From Isoetes taiwanensis (Eukaryota > Streptophyta > Lycopodiopsida > Isoetales > Isoetaceae): DNA of 64,000 nucleotides. How positions within the stretch are numbered: the stretch's first letter is position 1; each line of letters starts with the position of its first letter. The notes beneath the pieces are model-generated. The model was not told the DNA's origin, made no database searches, and saw only the letters and a program-made list of their open reading frames with translations. Location: positions 10,047,031-10,111,030 of the forward strand of contig JAJEKV010000002.1 of assembly GCA_021234155.1 (NCBI GenBank), read 5' to 3'. Shown piece by piece: positions 24,803 through 34,595 of the stretch. Both the position numbers and the translations under genes were made by a program.

Positions 24803-25130
24803 TCTAATATAATAAAAGAATAGCGTCCGTCTGTGAGTGAGTAAGTAAGTATTTCACACCCCATCTACGGTTGAGGATGCGCCACGTGGCTTGATCTGGG
24901 CCGTCCATGGGCCTTGGCCTCCCAAAAGCTCCCAAGTTTGGTGGACAAAATTTTTGGTTTACCGGACTTTGAACCACTGGACATTGCCCCCAAACCCCCA
25001 CCCTTACCACTAGAACCAGGGTCTTTTCTTAAAGAATAGGGAGTCCATGCTTAAATTATAAGGGGCAATGGAAATCCTTTGCTTAATTAAAAGCCTTGAT
25101 GATCCTAGAACCTTCTAGAATGTTCTAGAA
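24803..25130 (+). mobile_element. Helitron-like 5' module 2
   Basis: Begins TCTAATATAATAAAAGAATAGCGTCCG, with gtgagtgagtaagtaag, GCGCCACGTGGC (24879-24890), a tRNA-like segment around 24968-25020 (A box carrying one extra base) and two TTCTAGAA words (25113, 25123). It follows a truncated tail of the previous unit, so modules are nested or in tandem. The flanking base is G, not the expected A. Confidence 0.65.
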
Positions 25131-25650
25131 TGGCTAGAGAGAGAAGAGAGAGGAGGAGAGAGGAGAGAGAAGAGAGAGGAGGGAGAAGAGGGAGGAGAGA
25201 AATAGAAAAAGAGAGAGAAAGGAGAGAGGAGAGAGAGAGAGGGGAGAAATAGAGAGGAGGAGGATAGAAGATAGAAGAGAGGAGAGGGAGGAAACAGAGA
25301 GAGGGGAGAGAATAGAAACAGAGAGGGAGAAATAGGAGAGAGGAGAGAGAGAGGAGAGAGGAGAGAGAAGAGAGGAGAGAGAGGAAGAGAGAGAAAGGTA
25401 GAGAGAGGGGAGAAATAGAGAGAGAGAGGGAGAAACAGGGAGATAGAGAAGGAGAGCATAGGGAGATAGAGAGAGAGGGAGAAATAGAGAGAGAGGAGAG
25501 AGAGGAGAGAGGAGAGAGGAGAGGGGAGAGAGAGGTGAAGAGAGAGAGAGAGGGAGGAGAGAGAGAGGAGAGAGGGGAGAGAGAGAAGAGAGGAGAGGGA
25601 GGGAAGAGAGAGGAGGAGAGACAAGAGAGAGAGGAAAGAGAGAGAGGAGA
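25131..25650. repeat. 520-bp polypurine (GA) tract 1
   Basis: Almost only A and G on the plus strand (gagaggagagagaagag). The Leu/Ser/Pro-rich minus-strand frames of 186-213 codons are artefacts of this composition. It ends exactly where module 3 starts. Confidence 0.9.
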
Positions 25651-25654
25651 AGAA

Positions 25655-26100
25655 ATAGTGTCCAAGAGAGGAGAGGAGTGAGTGAGTAAATCCGCCCATC
25701 CGAGGAGAAAGGAGGCGCCACGTGGAGAGAGAAATCCGAGGGCCTTGGGCCCTCAAAAGCTCCCAAGTTTGGTGGACAAAATTTTTTGGTTTACCACGGA
25801 CTCAACCCCGGACATTGCCCCCAAACCCCACCCTCACCACTAGACCAACCAGAGAGGAGAAAGAATGGGAACTCCATGTTTAGTTAAGGTGGGGCCTAAT
25901 TAATTCAAGGATACTCTAGGATGTTCTAGAATGTTCTAGAATCTCTTGAATGTCCTAGAATGTTCCAGGATGCTCATGGGTAAGCACCTCGGTTTAAAAT
26001 AGAAAGTTTCAAAAAACTTTTATTTTTTAAGAGAAATGGAGTTTAGAATGTTGTGGACAACATTCTAGGAGATTCAAAGAGAGAAGAACATCCTAGAGTA
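25655..26100 (+). mobile_element. Helitron-like 5' module 3
   Basis: Starts within gaagaaatagtgtcc, having lost its TC...TATTATAAAG start to the GA tract. It has GGCGCCACGTGG (25714-25725), a tRNA-like segment (25797-25850), and TTCTAGAA at 25924 and 25934 followed by a degenerate HSE run. Confidence 0.65.
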
Positions 26101-26460
26101 TCATAAAGAAATAGTGTCCGAGAGAAAGTGAGTGAGTGAGAGTAAAATCCGCCCATCCGAAATAGAGGAGGCTGGAGCCGATCTCGAGAGGGTGGGCCTT
26201 GGGCCCTCAAAATAGAATAGAGGAAAGTTTGGTGGACAAAATTTTTTGGTTTACCAGGACTCGAACCAGGGACATTGCCCCCAAACCCCCACCCTTACCA
26301 CTAGACCAACCGAGAGTTTTTCTTGAAAAAGAATGGGAACTCCATGTTTAGTTAAGAGGGAAGGCCCTAGAGATTCAAAATACTCTAGGATGTTCTAGAA
26401 TGTTCTAGAATCTCTTGGAATGTCCTAGAATGTTCCTATGTGCTCATGGGTAAGCACCTC
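26101..26460 (+). mobile_element. Helitron-like 5' module 4
   Basis: TCATAAAGAAATAGTGTCCG starts at 26101. The G-box zone is replaced by purine-rich words, unlike the other modules. The tRNA-like segment is intact (26262-26312, minus strand), and TTCTAGAA occurs at 26393 and 26403. Confidence 0.6.
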
Positions 26461-27420
26461 GAAAAGAGAAAAAATAGAAAGTTTAGATAGAAAAATAGAA
26501 GTTTTTGAAAACTTTGCAAATGCTCAAAATAGAATGTTGTGGAATGTTCCGGATGCTCATGGGTAAGCACCTCAGTCTAAAAAAAAGAGAAAGTTTCAAA
26601 TCTAAAACTAGAAGTTTTTTTGAAACTTTGCAAATGTTCAAAATAGAATGTTCGGAATGATCCGGGGTGCTCATGGGTAAGCACCTCAATCCTAAATAGA
26701 AAGTTTTTTTGAAACTTTGCAAATACTCAAAATAGAATATTGTGGAATGTTCCAGTGCTCATGGGTAAGCACCTCATCTAAAAAATAGAAAATTTCAGTC
26801 CTAAACATAGAAAGTTTTTAAGACTTTGCAAATGCTCAAAATAGAATGTTCGGAATGTTGCGATGCTCATGGGTAAACACCTCAATCCAAAAATAGAAAG
26901 TTTTTGAAACTTTGCAAATGCTCAAAATAGAATGTTCGAAATGTTGTAGACGCTCAAAGTAAGCACCTCGCCTAAAAATAGAAAGTTTTAGTCTAAAAAT
27001 AGAAAGTTTGCTTAAACTTTGTAAAAACTCAAATAGAATGTCCTAGAATGTTTCCGGATGCTCTAGGGTAAGCATCTCACTAAAATAGAAAGTACAATGA
27101 GTCTAAAACAAAAAAAGTTTGCTAAAACTTTGCAAAAACTCAAAATAGAATGTTCTAGAATGTTCCAAATGCTAAAGGGCAATCACCTATGCTCTAAGAA
27201 GCACCTCGCCTAAAAATAGAAAGTTTCTTGAAACTTGCAAATGCTCAAAATAGAATATTCTGAAGGTGATACTTTGGAATTGGTAGTAACTGTGATGGGT
27301 ATGATGGATGTGTGTAAGCTTCACATGTGTGATACTTTGACATACTTTAGAATTGTGCCTCATGGGCATGTATGAGTATGTTACTCATGAATAATACTTT
27401 ATAGGTGCTCATGGGTAAGC
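26461..27420. repeat. 110-bp tandem repeat array, block A
   Basis: Units of about 110 bp: 'tctaaaaatagaaagtttcagtc ... gaaactttgcaaatgctcaaaatagaatgttctggaatgttccag.tgctcatgggtaagcacctcag'. Block A matches block B (27421-28270) unit for unit but has many small deletions and purine substitutions. Each intact unit carries GAAtgTTCtgGAAtgTTC, another perfect heat-shock element. Confidence 0.85.
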
Positions 27421-28270
27421 ACCTCAGTCTAAAAATAGAAAGTTTCAGTCCAAAAATAGAAGTTTTTTTGAAACTTTGCAAATGCTCAAAATAGAATGTT
27501 CTGGAATGTTCCAGGTGCTCATGGGTAAGCACCTCAGTCTAAAAATAGAAAGTTTTTTTGAAACTTTGCAAATACTCAAAATAGAATATTGTGGAATGTT
27601 CCAGGTGCTCATGGGTAAGCACCTCAGTCTAAAAATAGAAAATTTCAGTCTAAAAATAGAAAGTTTTTTAAGACTTTGCAAATGCTCAAAATAGAATGTT
27701 CTGGAATGTTGCAGATGCTCATGGGTAAACACCTCAATCCAAAAATAGAAAGTTTTTTGAAACTTTGCAAATGCTCAAAATATAATGTTCTGGAATGTTG
27801 TAGATGCTATGGGTCAAAGTAAGCACCTCAGGTCTAAAAAATAGAAAGTTTTAGTCTAAAAAATAGAAAGTTTGCTTAAACTTTGTAAAACTCAAATAGA
27901 ATGTCCTAAAATGTTTCGGGATGCTCTAAGGTAAGCATCTCAGTCTAAAAATAGAAAGTACGGTAGTCTAATAACAAAAAAGTTTGCTAAAACTTTGCAA
28001 AAACTCAAAATAGAATGTTCTAGAATGTTCCAAATGCTATAGGGCAACCACCTATGCTCTAGAAGCACCTCAGTCTAAAAATAGAAAGTTTCTTGAAACT
28101 TTGCAAATGCTCAAAATAGAATATTCTAAAGGTGATACTTTGAATTGGTAGTAAGTGTGGATGGGTATGATGGGTGTGTGTAAATTTCACATGGGTGATA
28201 CTTTAAAAATGACATACTTTTGAAGAATTGTGCCTCATGGGCATGTATGAGTATGTTACTCATGAATAAT
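27421..28270. repeat. 110-bp tandem repeat array, block B
   Basis: The best-preserved copy of the array, with the same unit order as block A. It ends in the gtgatactttgaattggtagtaagtg segment and a 'gcctcatgggcatgtatgagtatgttactcatgaat' spacer. Confidence 0.85.
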
Positions 28271-29200
28271 ATTTTGTAGGTGCTCATGGGTAAGCACCTC
28301 AGGTCTAAAATAGAAAGTTTCATCTAAAAATAGAAAGTTTTTTAAGACTTTGGTTTGCTCAAAATAGAATGTTCTCGAATGTTGCGAGATGCTCATGGGT
28401 AAAAAAGAGAATCCAAAAATAGAAAGTTTTTTGAAACTTTGCAAATGCTCAAAATAGAATGTTCCGAATGTTGTTAGAAGTCAAAGTAAAATGTTTTTAG
28501 TCTAAAAATAGAAAGTTTGCTTATGTAAAACTCAAATAGAATGTCCTAGAATGTTTGTGATGCTCTAGGGTCCCTAAAAAAATAGAAAGTTTTAGTCTAA
28601 AAATAAAAGTTTGCTAAAACTTTGCAAAACTCAAAATAGAATGTTCTAGAATGTTTTGGATGCTATAGGGCAACCACCTATGCCCCAAGCATCATCCCTA
28701 AAAATAGAAAGTTTTTTTGAAACCTTGCAAATGCTCAAAATAGAATAGAGGTGATACTTTGAATTGATAGTGTAAAATGAATAAAATGGTTTGCTAAAAT
28801 TTAGAATTGACATACTTTAAATTGGTACTAGAGGTAGATGTGGCCTCATGGGCATGTTCTGAGTATGTTCTTGTTACTTTGTAGGTGCTCATGGGCAACC
28901 ACCTATGCTCAAAAATAGAAAGTCTCCTAAAAATAGAAAGTTTCTTAAGACTTTGCAAATGCTCAAAATAGAATGTTCTCGAATGTTAAGATGCTCATGG
29001 GTAAACACCTTTCCAAAATAGAAAGTTTTGAAACTTTGCAAATGCTCAAAATAGAATGCCTTTCTTGTTCATAGAATGGAATGTTGATGACTTTAGGGTA
29101 AGTATGAACTTAAAAATAGGTTTTAGTAAAAAAGAGAAGGTTGGGAAAGTGAAAAACTCAAAATAGAATGTTCTAGAGTGTTTTGTGAGAATGTTACTCA
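28271..29200. repeat. 110-bp tandem repeat array, block C (corrupted)
   Basis: Partial repeats of blocks A/B in which words such as 'cacctcagtct' are missing or replaced by aaaaagaga. Order is still recognisable to about 29170. Confidence 0.75.
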
Positions 29201-29209
29201 TGAATGATA

Positions 29210-30010
29210 GAAATGCTTTGAGAGAGACTTAAAACTAAGAGAGGGGGCAAAAGAAGAATGTAGGGAAAAGAGAGAGAGGAGAGAGAGAAAGAGGAGAGAG
29301 AGAAGAAAGAAATGAGAGAGAAGAATATTCATGGGAAGAGAGAGAGAAAAGATAGAGAGATGAAAGAAATAGAGAGAGGAGAAGATAGAGAAAAGAGGAA
29401 TGGGAGAAAAAGAGGGAGAGATAAGATAAGGGGAGAAGGAAGAGGGAGAGAAGAGAGGAGAGGAGGAAAGAAGAATGGGAGATTTTTTCCAAGAAAGAGA
29501 GAGAAATAGGGTAGAGAGGAAGAGAGAGGAGAGAGAGAAGAATAGAATGTGGAGAGAATAGAGAGAGAGAAGAGAGAAGAGGAGAGGAGAGAAAGAGAGA
29601 GGGAGGAGAGAGAGGAGAAAGGAGAGAGAGAGAGAGAGAGAGAGAAAAGAGAGAAAGGGAGAAGAAGAGAGAGAGGAGAGAAAAAGAGGAGAAGAGAGAA
29701 GAGAGAAAGAGAGAGGGAAGAGAAGAGAGAGAAGAGAGAGGGAGAGAAAAAGAGAAAGGAGAGAGAGGAGAGAGAAGAGAGAGGAGAAATATAGTAAGAC
29801 CACCATGGGGGAGAGAGAAGAGAGAGGAGAGAGAGAAGAGAGAGGAGAGGAAGAGGGCCCCTCAAGAGGGAAGAGATGGGAGGAGAAGAATTTTTTGGAG
29901 AAGGGAGAGAGAAGAAAAGAGAGAAAGAGAGGAGAGACCCCAGGGCCCAAAGGGAAGACGGAGAAGAGAGAGAAGAGAGAGAAGAAAGAGAGAGGGAGAT
30001 AGGAAACGTC
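29210..30010. repeat. 800-bp polypurine (GA) tract 2
   Basis: GA-rich sequence with occasional short islands (ccaccatggggg, cccctcaagag, ccccagggcccaaaggg). Long minus-strand Leu/Ser frames (up to 271 codons) are composition artefacts. It stops just before module 5. Confidence 0.9.
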
Positions 30011-30045
30011 CAAACTGTCCCGGGCGGGCCTTTTCTAGAAAGGAG

Positions 30046-30420
30046 TATCTAGTCCGCCCGTAAAGAAATAGCGTCCCGAGTGAGTGAGGAGTGGGTAACC
30101 GCCCATCCGACGGATAAGGAGGCGCCACGAGGGCTTGATCTCGGCTGGCCCAGGGGGCCTTGGCCCCTCAAAAGCTCCCAAGTTTGGTGGACAAAATTTT
30201 TTTGCTTTACCAGGGACTCGAACCCTGGACATTGCCCCCCAAACCCCCCACCCTTACCACTAGACCAACCAGTCTTTTCTTGAAATAATAGGAAGTCCAT
30301 GCATAGTTAAGGCTGGGGCCTAATTAATTCAAGGATACTCTAGGATGTTCTAGAATGTTCTAGAATCTTCTAGAATCTCTTGGAATGTCCTAGAATGTTC
30401 CAGATGCTCATGAATAAGCA
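30046..30420 (+). mobile_element. Helitron-like 5' module 5
   Basis: taaagaaatagcgtcccgagtgagtgagg begins at 30062. The G-box is mutated (GCGCCACGAGG). A tRNA-like segment lies at 30209-30268 (minus strand), and three in-phase TTCTAGAA words lie at 30348, 30358 and 30368. Confidence 0.65.
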
Positions 30421-31480
30421 CCTCAGTCTAAAAATAGAAACTTTCAGTCTAAAAATAGAAATTTTTTTGAAACTTTGCAAATGCTCAAAATAGAATGTTG
30501 TGGAATGTTCCAGGTGCTCATGGGTAAGCACCTCAATCTAAAAATAGAAAGTTTCAGTCTAAAAATAGAAAGTTTTTTGAAACTTTGCAAATGCTCAAAA
30601 TAGAATGTTCTGGAATGTTCCAGATGCTCATGGGTAAGCACCTCAATCTAAAAATAGAAAGTTTCAGTCTAAAAATAGAAAGTTTTTTGAAACTTTGTAA
30701 ATGCTCAAAATAGAATGTTGTGGAATGTTCCAGGTGCTCATGGGTAAACACCGCAATCCAAAAATAGAATGTTTTTTGAAACTTTGCAAATGCTCAAAGT
30801 AGAATGTTCGAATGTTGCAAATACTCAAAGGTAAGCACCTCAGTCTAAAAATAGAAAGTTTCAGTCTAAAAATAGAAAGTTTGCTTAAACTTTGTAAAAA
30901 CTCAAATAGAATGTCCTAGAGTGTTTCAGATGCTCTAGGGTAAGCATCTCAGCTAAAAAATGCTCAAAATAGAATGTTCTGGAATGTTCCAGATGCTCAT
31001 GGGTAAGCACCTCAATCAAAAAATAGAAAGTTTCAGTATAAAAATAGAAAGTTTTTTTAAAACTTTGTAAATGCTCAAAATAGAATGTTGTGGAATGTTC
31101 CAGGTGCTCATGGGTAAACACCGCAATCCAAAAATAGAATGTTTTTTGAAACTTTGCAAATGCTCAAAGTAGAATGTTCTGGAATGTTGCAAATACTCAA
31201 AGGTAAGCACCTCAGTCTAAAAATAGAAAGTTTCAGTCTAAAAATAGAAAGTTTGCTTAAACTTTGTAAAACTCAAATAGAATGTCCTAGAGTGTTTCAG
31301 AGATGCTCTAGGGTAAGCATCTCATCATAAAAATAGAAAGTACGGTAGTCTAAGAACATAAAAGTTTGTTAAAACTTTGCAAAAACTCAAAATAGAATGT
31401 TCTAGAGTGTTCCAGATGCTATAGGGCAACCACCTATGCTCTAGAAGCACCTCAGTCTCCTTGCAAATGCTCAAAATAGA
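30421..31480. repeat. 110-bp tandem repeat array, block D
   Basis: Three clean 110-bp units at 30421, 30531 and 30641, then a higher-order copy (30741-30960 repeated at about 31101-31325, including the mutation 'accgcaatccaaaaatagaatg'). HSE words GAAtgTTCtgGAAtgTTC occur in most units. Confidence 0.85.
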
Positions 31481-32700
31481 ATATTCCGGAGGTGATACTT
31501 TACATGGGTGATAGTTTAGAATTGACATACTTTAGAATTGGTAGTAGAGGTAGTAGATGTGGCCTCATGGGCATGTGTGAGTATGTTACTCATGAAAGAT
31601 ACTTTATTGGTAATGGAATAGAGGGTTGAGCATTATGTGTGAATAAGACCTCAGTCTAAAAGTAGAAAGTTTCTTGAAACCTTGCAAATACTCAAAATAG
31701 AATATTCTGGAGGTGATATTTTGGAATTGGTAGTAAGTGTGATGGGTATGATGGGTGTGTGTAAGCTTCACATGGGTGATACTTTAGAATTGACATACTT
31801 TAGAATTGGTAGTAGAGGTAGTAGAGATGTGGCCTCATGAGCATGTGTCAGTATGCTACTCATGAATGATACTTTATTGGTAATGGAATAGAGGGTTGAG
31901 TAGTATGTGTGAATAAGACTGTGAAATGCCCGAGTCCAAGAGGGTGTGAGTAAGATCCTCATAGGTGATACTTTGGAATTGGTAGTGTTCTCCTTATGAG
32001 TGATACTTTAGAATTGGTGGTAAGTCATGTGTGTATATGGACTTGCATGGTAGTAGGTATAAGTAGGCTCCTTATGGATAAAACTCCTCATGCATAGGTG
32101 ATACTTTGGAATTAATAATAGGCATGAGTAAGCTCCTCATGGGTGGTTGTTCAATGGATGTTAAGTAACAGGAAAGCTTCTTGAACATATAGGGGTTGTA
32201 CTTTAAAAATTCATAGTAGATGTACTAAGCTCCCAATAGGTAATACTTTGAAAGTGGATAAAACTCCTCATGCATAGGTGATACTTTGGAATTAGTAATA
32301 GGCATGAGTAAGCTCCTCATGGGTGGTTGTTCAATGGATGTTAAGTAACAGGGAAAGCTTCTTGAACATATAGGGGTTGTACTTTAAAATTCATAGTAGA
32401 TGTACTAAGCTCCCAATAGGTAATACTTTGAAAGTAGTAGTAGGTATAAGTAGGCTCCTTATGGATAGTACTTTAGAAATAGTAATATGTGTGAGTAAAC
32501 TCCTCATGCATAGATGATACTTTGGAATTAGTAATAGGCATGAGTAAGCTCCTCATGGGTGGTTGTTCAATGGATGTTAAGTAACAGGGAAAGCTTCTTG
32601 AACATATAGGGGTTGTACTTTAAAATTCATAGTAGATGTACTAAGCTCCCAATAGGTAATACTTTGAAAGTAGTAGTAGGTATGAATAAGCTCCCAATAT
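31481..32700. repeat. 'gtgatactttggaattggtagt' repeat field
   Basis: Degenerate tandem of a ~45-60-bp motif. It holds a three-copy higher-order repeat starting near 32082, 32263 and 32499 (aaactcctcatgcata.gtgatactttggaatta ... aataggtaatactttgaaagt), spaced 181 and about 236 bp. Non-coding. Confidence 0.8.
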
Positions 32701-32960
32701 ATGATAGTGGATGGGCCCAAACCGAGGCGAAGCCCCGGAGTCCGGGGCCTCGCCGAGGAATGATATTTGAGACTTTGGAGTTGATAGTAGGAATGATACT
32801 TTGAAATTTGTAGTAGATGTGACTAAGTTCCTCTATGTAGACTACATGGGTGGGCCCAAACCGAAGGCGGTTTCCTCTACCGGGGCCGAGGCCGAGCCGA
32901 GGAATAATCCCAAGCATGCCCAAATCGAGGCGGAGGGTCCTGAGGGGCCGAGCCGAGAAG
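32700..32960. other. GC-rich islands inside the repeat field
   Basis: Two short GC-rich insertions (32713-32757 and 32852-32960) both start 'gggcccaaaccga' and contain ccggggcc and ccgaggc words, sharply unlike the AT-rich repeats around them. Relationship to each other is clear; origin unknown. Confidence 0.5.
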
Positions 32961-32999
32961 GATGCAAAATGAAAAGGTCGCATGGGTGGACGGCTCACT

Positions 33000-33300
33000 C
33001 ATGAGCCACGTGGCGACTCTACCGTCGATCCTTGAAAGTTCTAGAAGCTTCTAGAAAGTCCTAGAATCTTCTAGAAGGTTCTAGAACATTCTAAAAGCTT
33101 CTAGAATCTTCTTCTTGAACTTCTAGAAGCTTCTAGAACATTCTAGAAGCTTCTAGAGTCTTCTAAAATATTATGTTTTGTGGGGGATTCGAACCCTGGT
33201 CATTGCTCCCCAAGCCCTCCATCCTTACCACTAGACCAAGCATTGATTTGTTGAAATAAATGGAAGTTCACATAGAGTTAAGGGTGAATACTAATTAATT
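33000..33300 (+). mobile_element. Helitron-like module 6 (start missing)
   Basis: Very similar to 24180-24480: CCACGTGGCG (33004-33014), eight TTCTAGAA words (33039, 33049, 33069, 33079, 33099, 33121, 33131, 33141), then a tRNA-like segment on the minus strand (33186-33241). The TC/TATTATAAAG start and gtgagtgag part are gone. Confidence 0.65.
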
Positions 33301-34149
33301 CAAGGATGCTCTAGGATGTTTTAGAATGTTCTAGAATCTTTTGGAATGTCTTTGAATGTTCCAGATGCTCATGAGTAAGCATCTCAGTCTAAAAATAGAA
33401 AGTTTCAGACTAAAAATACAAGTTTTTCTGAAACTTTGCAAATGCTCAAAATAGAATGTTGTGGAATGTTCCAGGTGCCCATGGGTAAGCATCTCAGTCT
33501 AAAAATAGAAAGTTTCTGGAAGTGATACTTTGGAATTGGTAGTAAGTGTGATGGGTATGATGGGTGTGTGTAAGCTTCACATGGGTGATACTTTAGAATT
33601 GACATACTTTAGAATTGGTAGTAGAGGTAGTAGATGTGGCCTCATGGGCATGTATGAGTATGCTACTCATGAATGATACTTTGTTGGTAATGGAATAGAG
33701 GGTTGAGCAGTATGTGTGAATAAGACTGCGAAATGCCCTGGAGTGCAGTAGGTGCGAGTAAGATCCTCATAGGTGATACTTTGGAATTGGTAGTGTTCTC
33801 CTCATGAGTGATACTTTAGAATTGTTAGTAGGGCATATGTTCTCCTCATGAGTGATACTTTAGAATTAGTAATAGGTGTGATGTGGTAAAGGTCCTCATG
33901 GGTGTAGATGTGCTATGGGTCCTCATGAGTGTATGTGTGAGTATGTTTCTCATGGATGATACTTTGCAATTGGTAGCAAGTATAAATAAGAATGTCAAGT
34001 GTTCTGAAGTATATAGTATATGTGAGTAGGCTCCTCATAGGTGATACTTTGGAATTGGTAGTAGATGTTGGTAGTAGGTGTGTATAGCAGATGTTGGAAG
34101 TAGGTGTGTTGATAGAGGTTGAGTAAGCTCCTCATGGGTGGTTATTCAA
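33301..34149. repeat. Helitron body repeats
   Basis: 110-bp-type units followed by 'gtgatactttggaattggtagt' motifs, as in 24440-24800 and 31481-32700. Non-coding. Confidence 0.8.
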
Positions 34150-34530
34150 TGGATGAGATAGGAGAGAGTTAAGGAAAAACGACGAGAAAAAAGAGGAGAG
34201 AGAGGGGAGAGAGAGGGTAGAGAGAGAAGAGAGAGAGAGAGGAGAGAGAAGACAGAAAGGGGGACACAGAGAGAGAAGAAAGACACAGGGAGAGAAGACA
34301 GAGAGAAGAGAGGAGAGAGAAAGAAGAGAGAGGAGAGAAAGAAAGACACAGTGGAGAGGGATGAGAGAAGAGGGAAAGAGACAAAGAGAGAGAAGAGAGA
34401 AAGAGAGAAGGGAGGAGAGAGAAGAGAGAGAGATGAGGGAGATGAGGGAAGAGAGAGGAGGAGAGGGGAAGAGATAGGAGAGAAAAGAGAGAGAGAAGAG
34501 AGAGAGAGATGGAGATAGGGGCACGCAGGG
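34150..34530. repeat. Polypurine (GA) tract 3
   Basis: About 380 bp of GA-rich sequence with some C (gacacaggg). The tract interrupts the copy of 'ggttgttcaatggatgttaag' at 34139-34155. Confidence 0.85.
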
Positions 34531-34595
34531 CTCAAACTTGAAGGAGGGCGGCCGGAGGCCAATGGAAAGGAGTTCCCATTCCCTGCCCTTTCTAG

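Noticed and set aside
25105-25766. Leu/Ser/Pro-rich minus-strand frames of 186-213 codons
   Set aside because: They are the complement of a GA-repeat tract open in all frames; no domain, composition artefact. The same holds for 29198-30128 and 34132-34562.
26483-31210. Repeated minus-strand frames with THEHLEHSRTFYFEHLQ-type peptides
   Set aside because: They arise because the 110-bp repeat happens to lack stops in one frame for a few units; frames shift between units, so no protein is implied.
30421-31480. CRISPR-like regular repeats
   Set aside because: Units are 110-bp head-to-tail tandems without unique spacers, in a plant repeat cluster.
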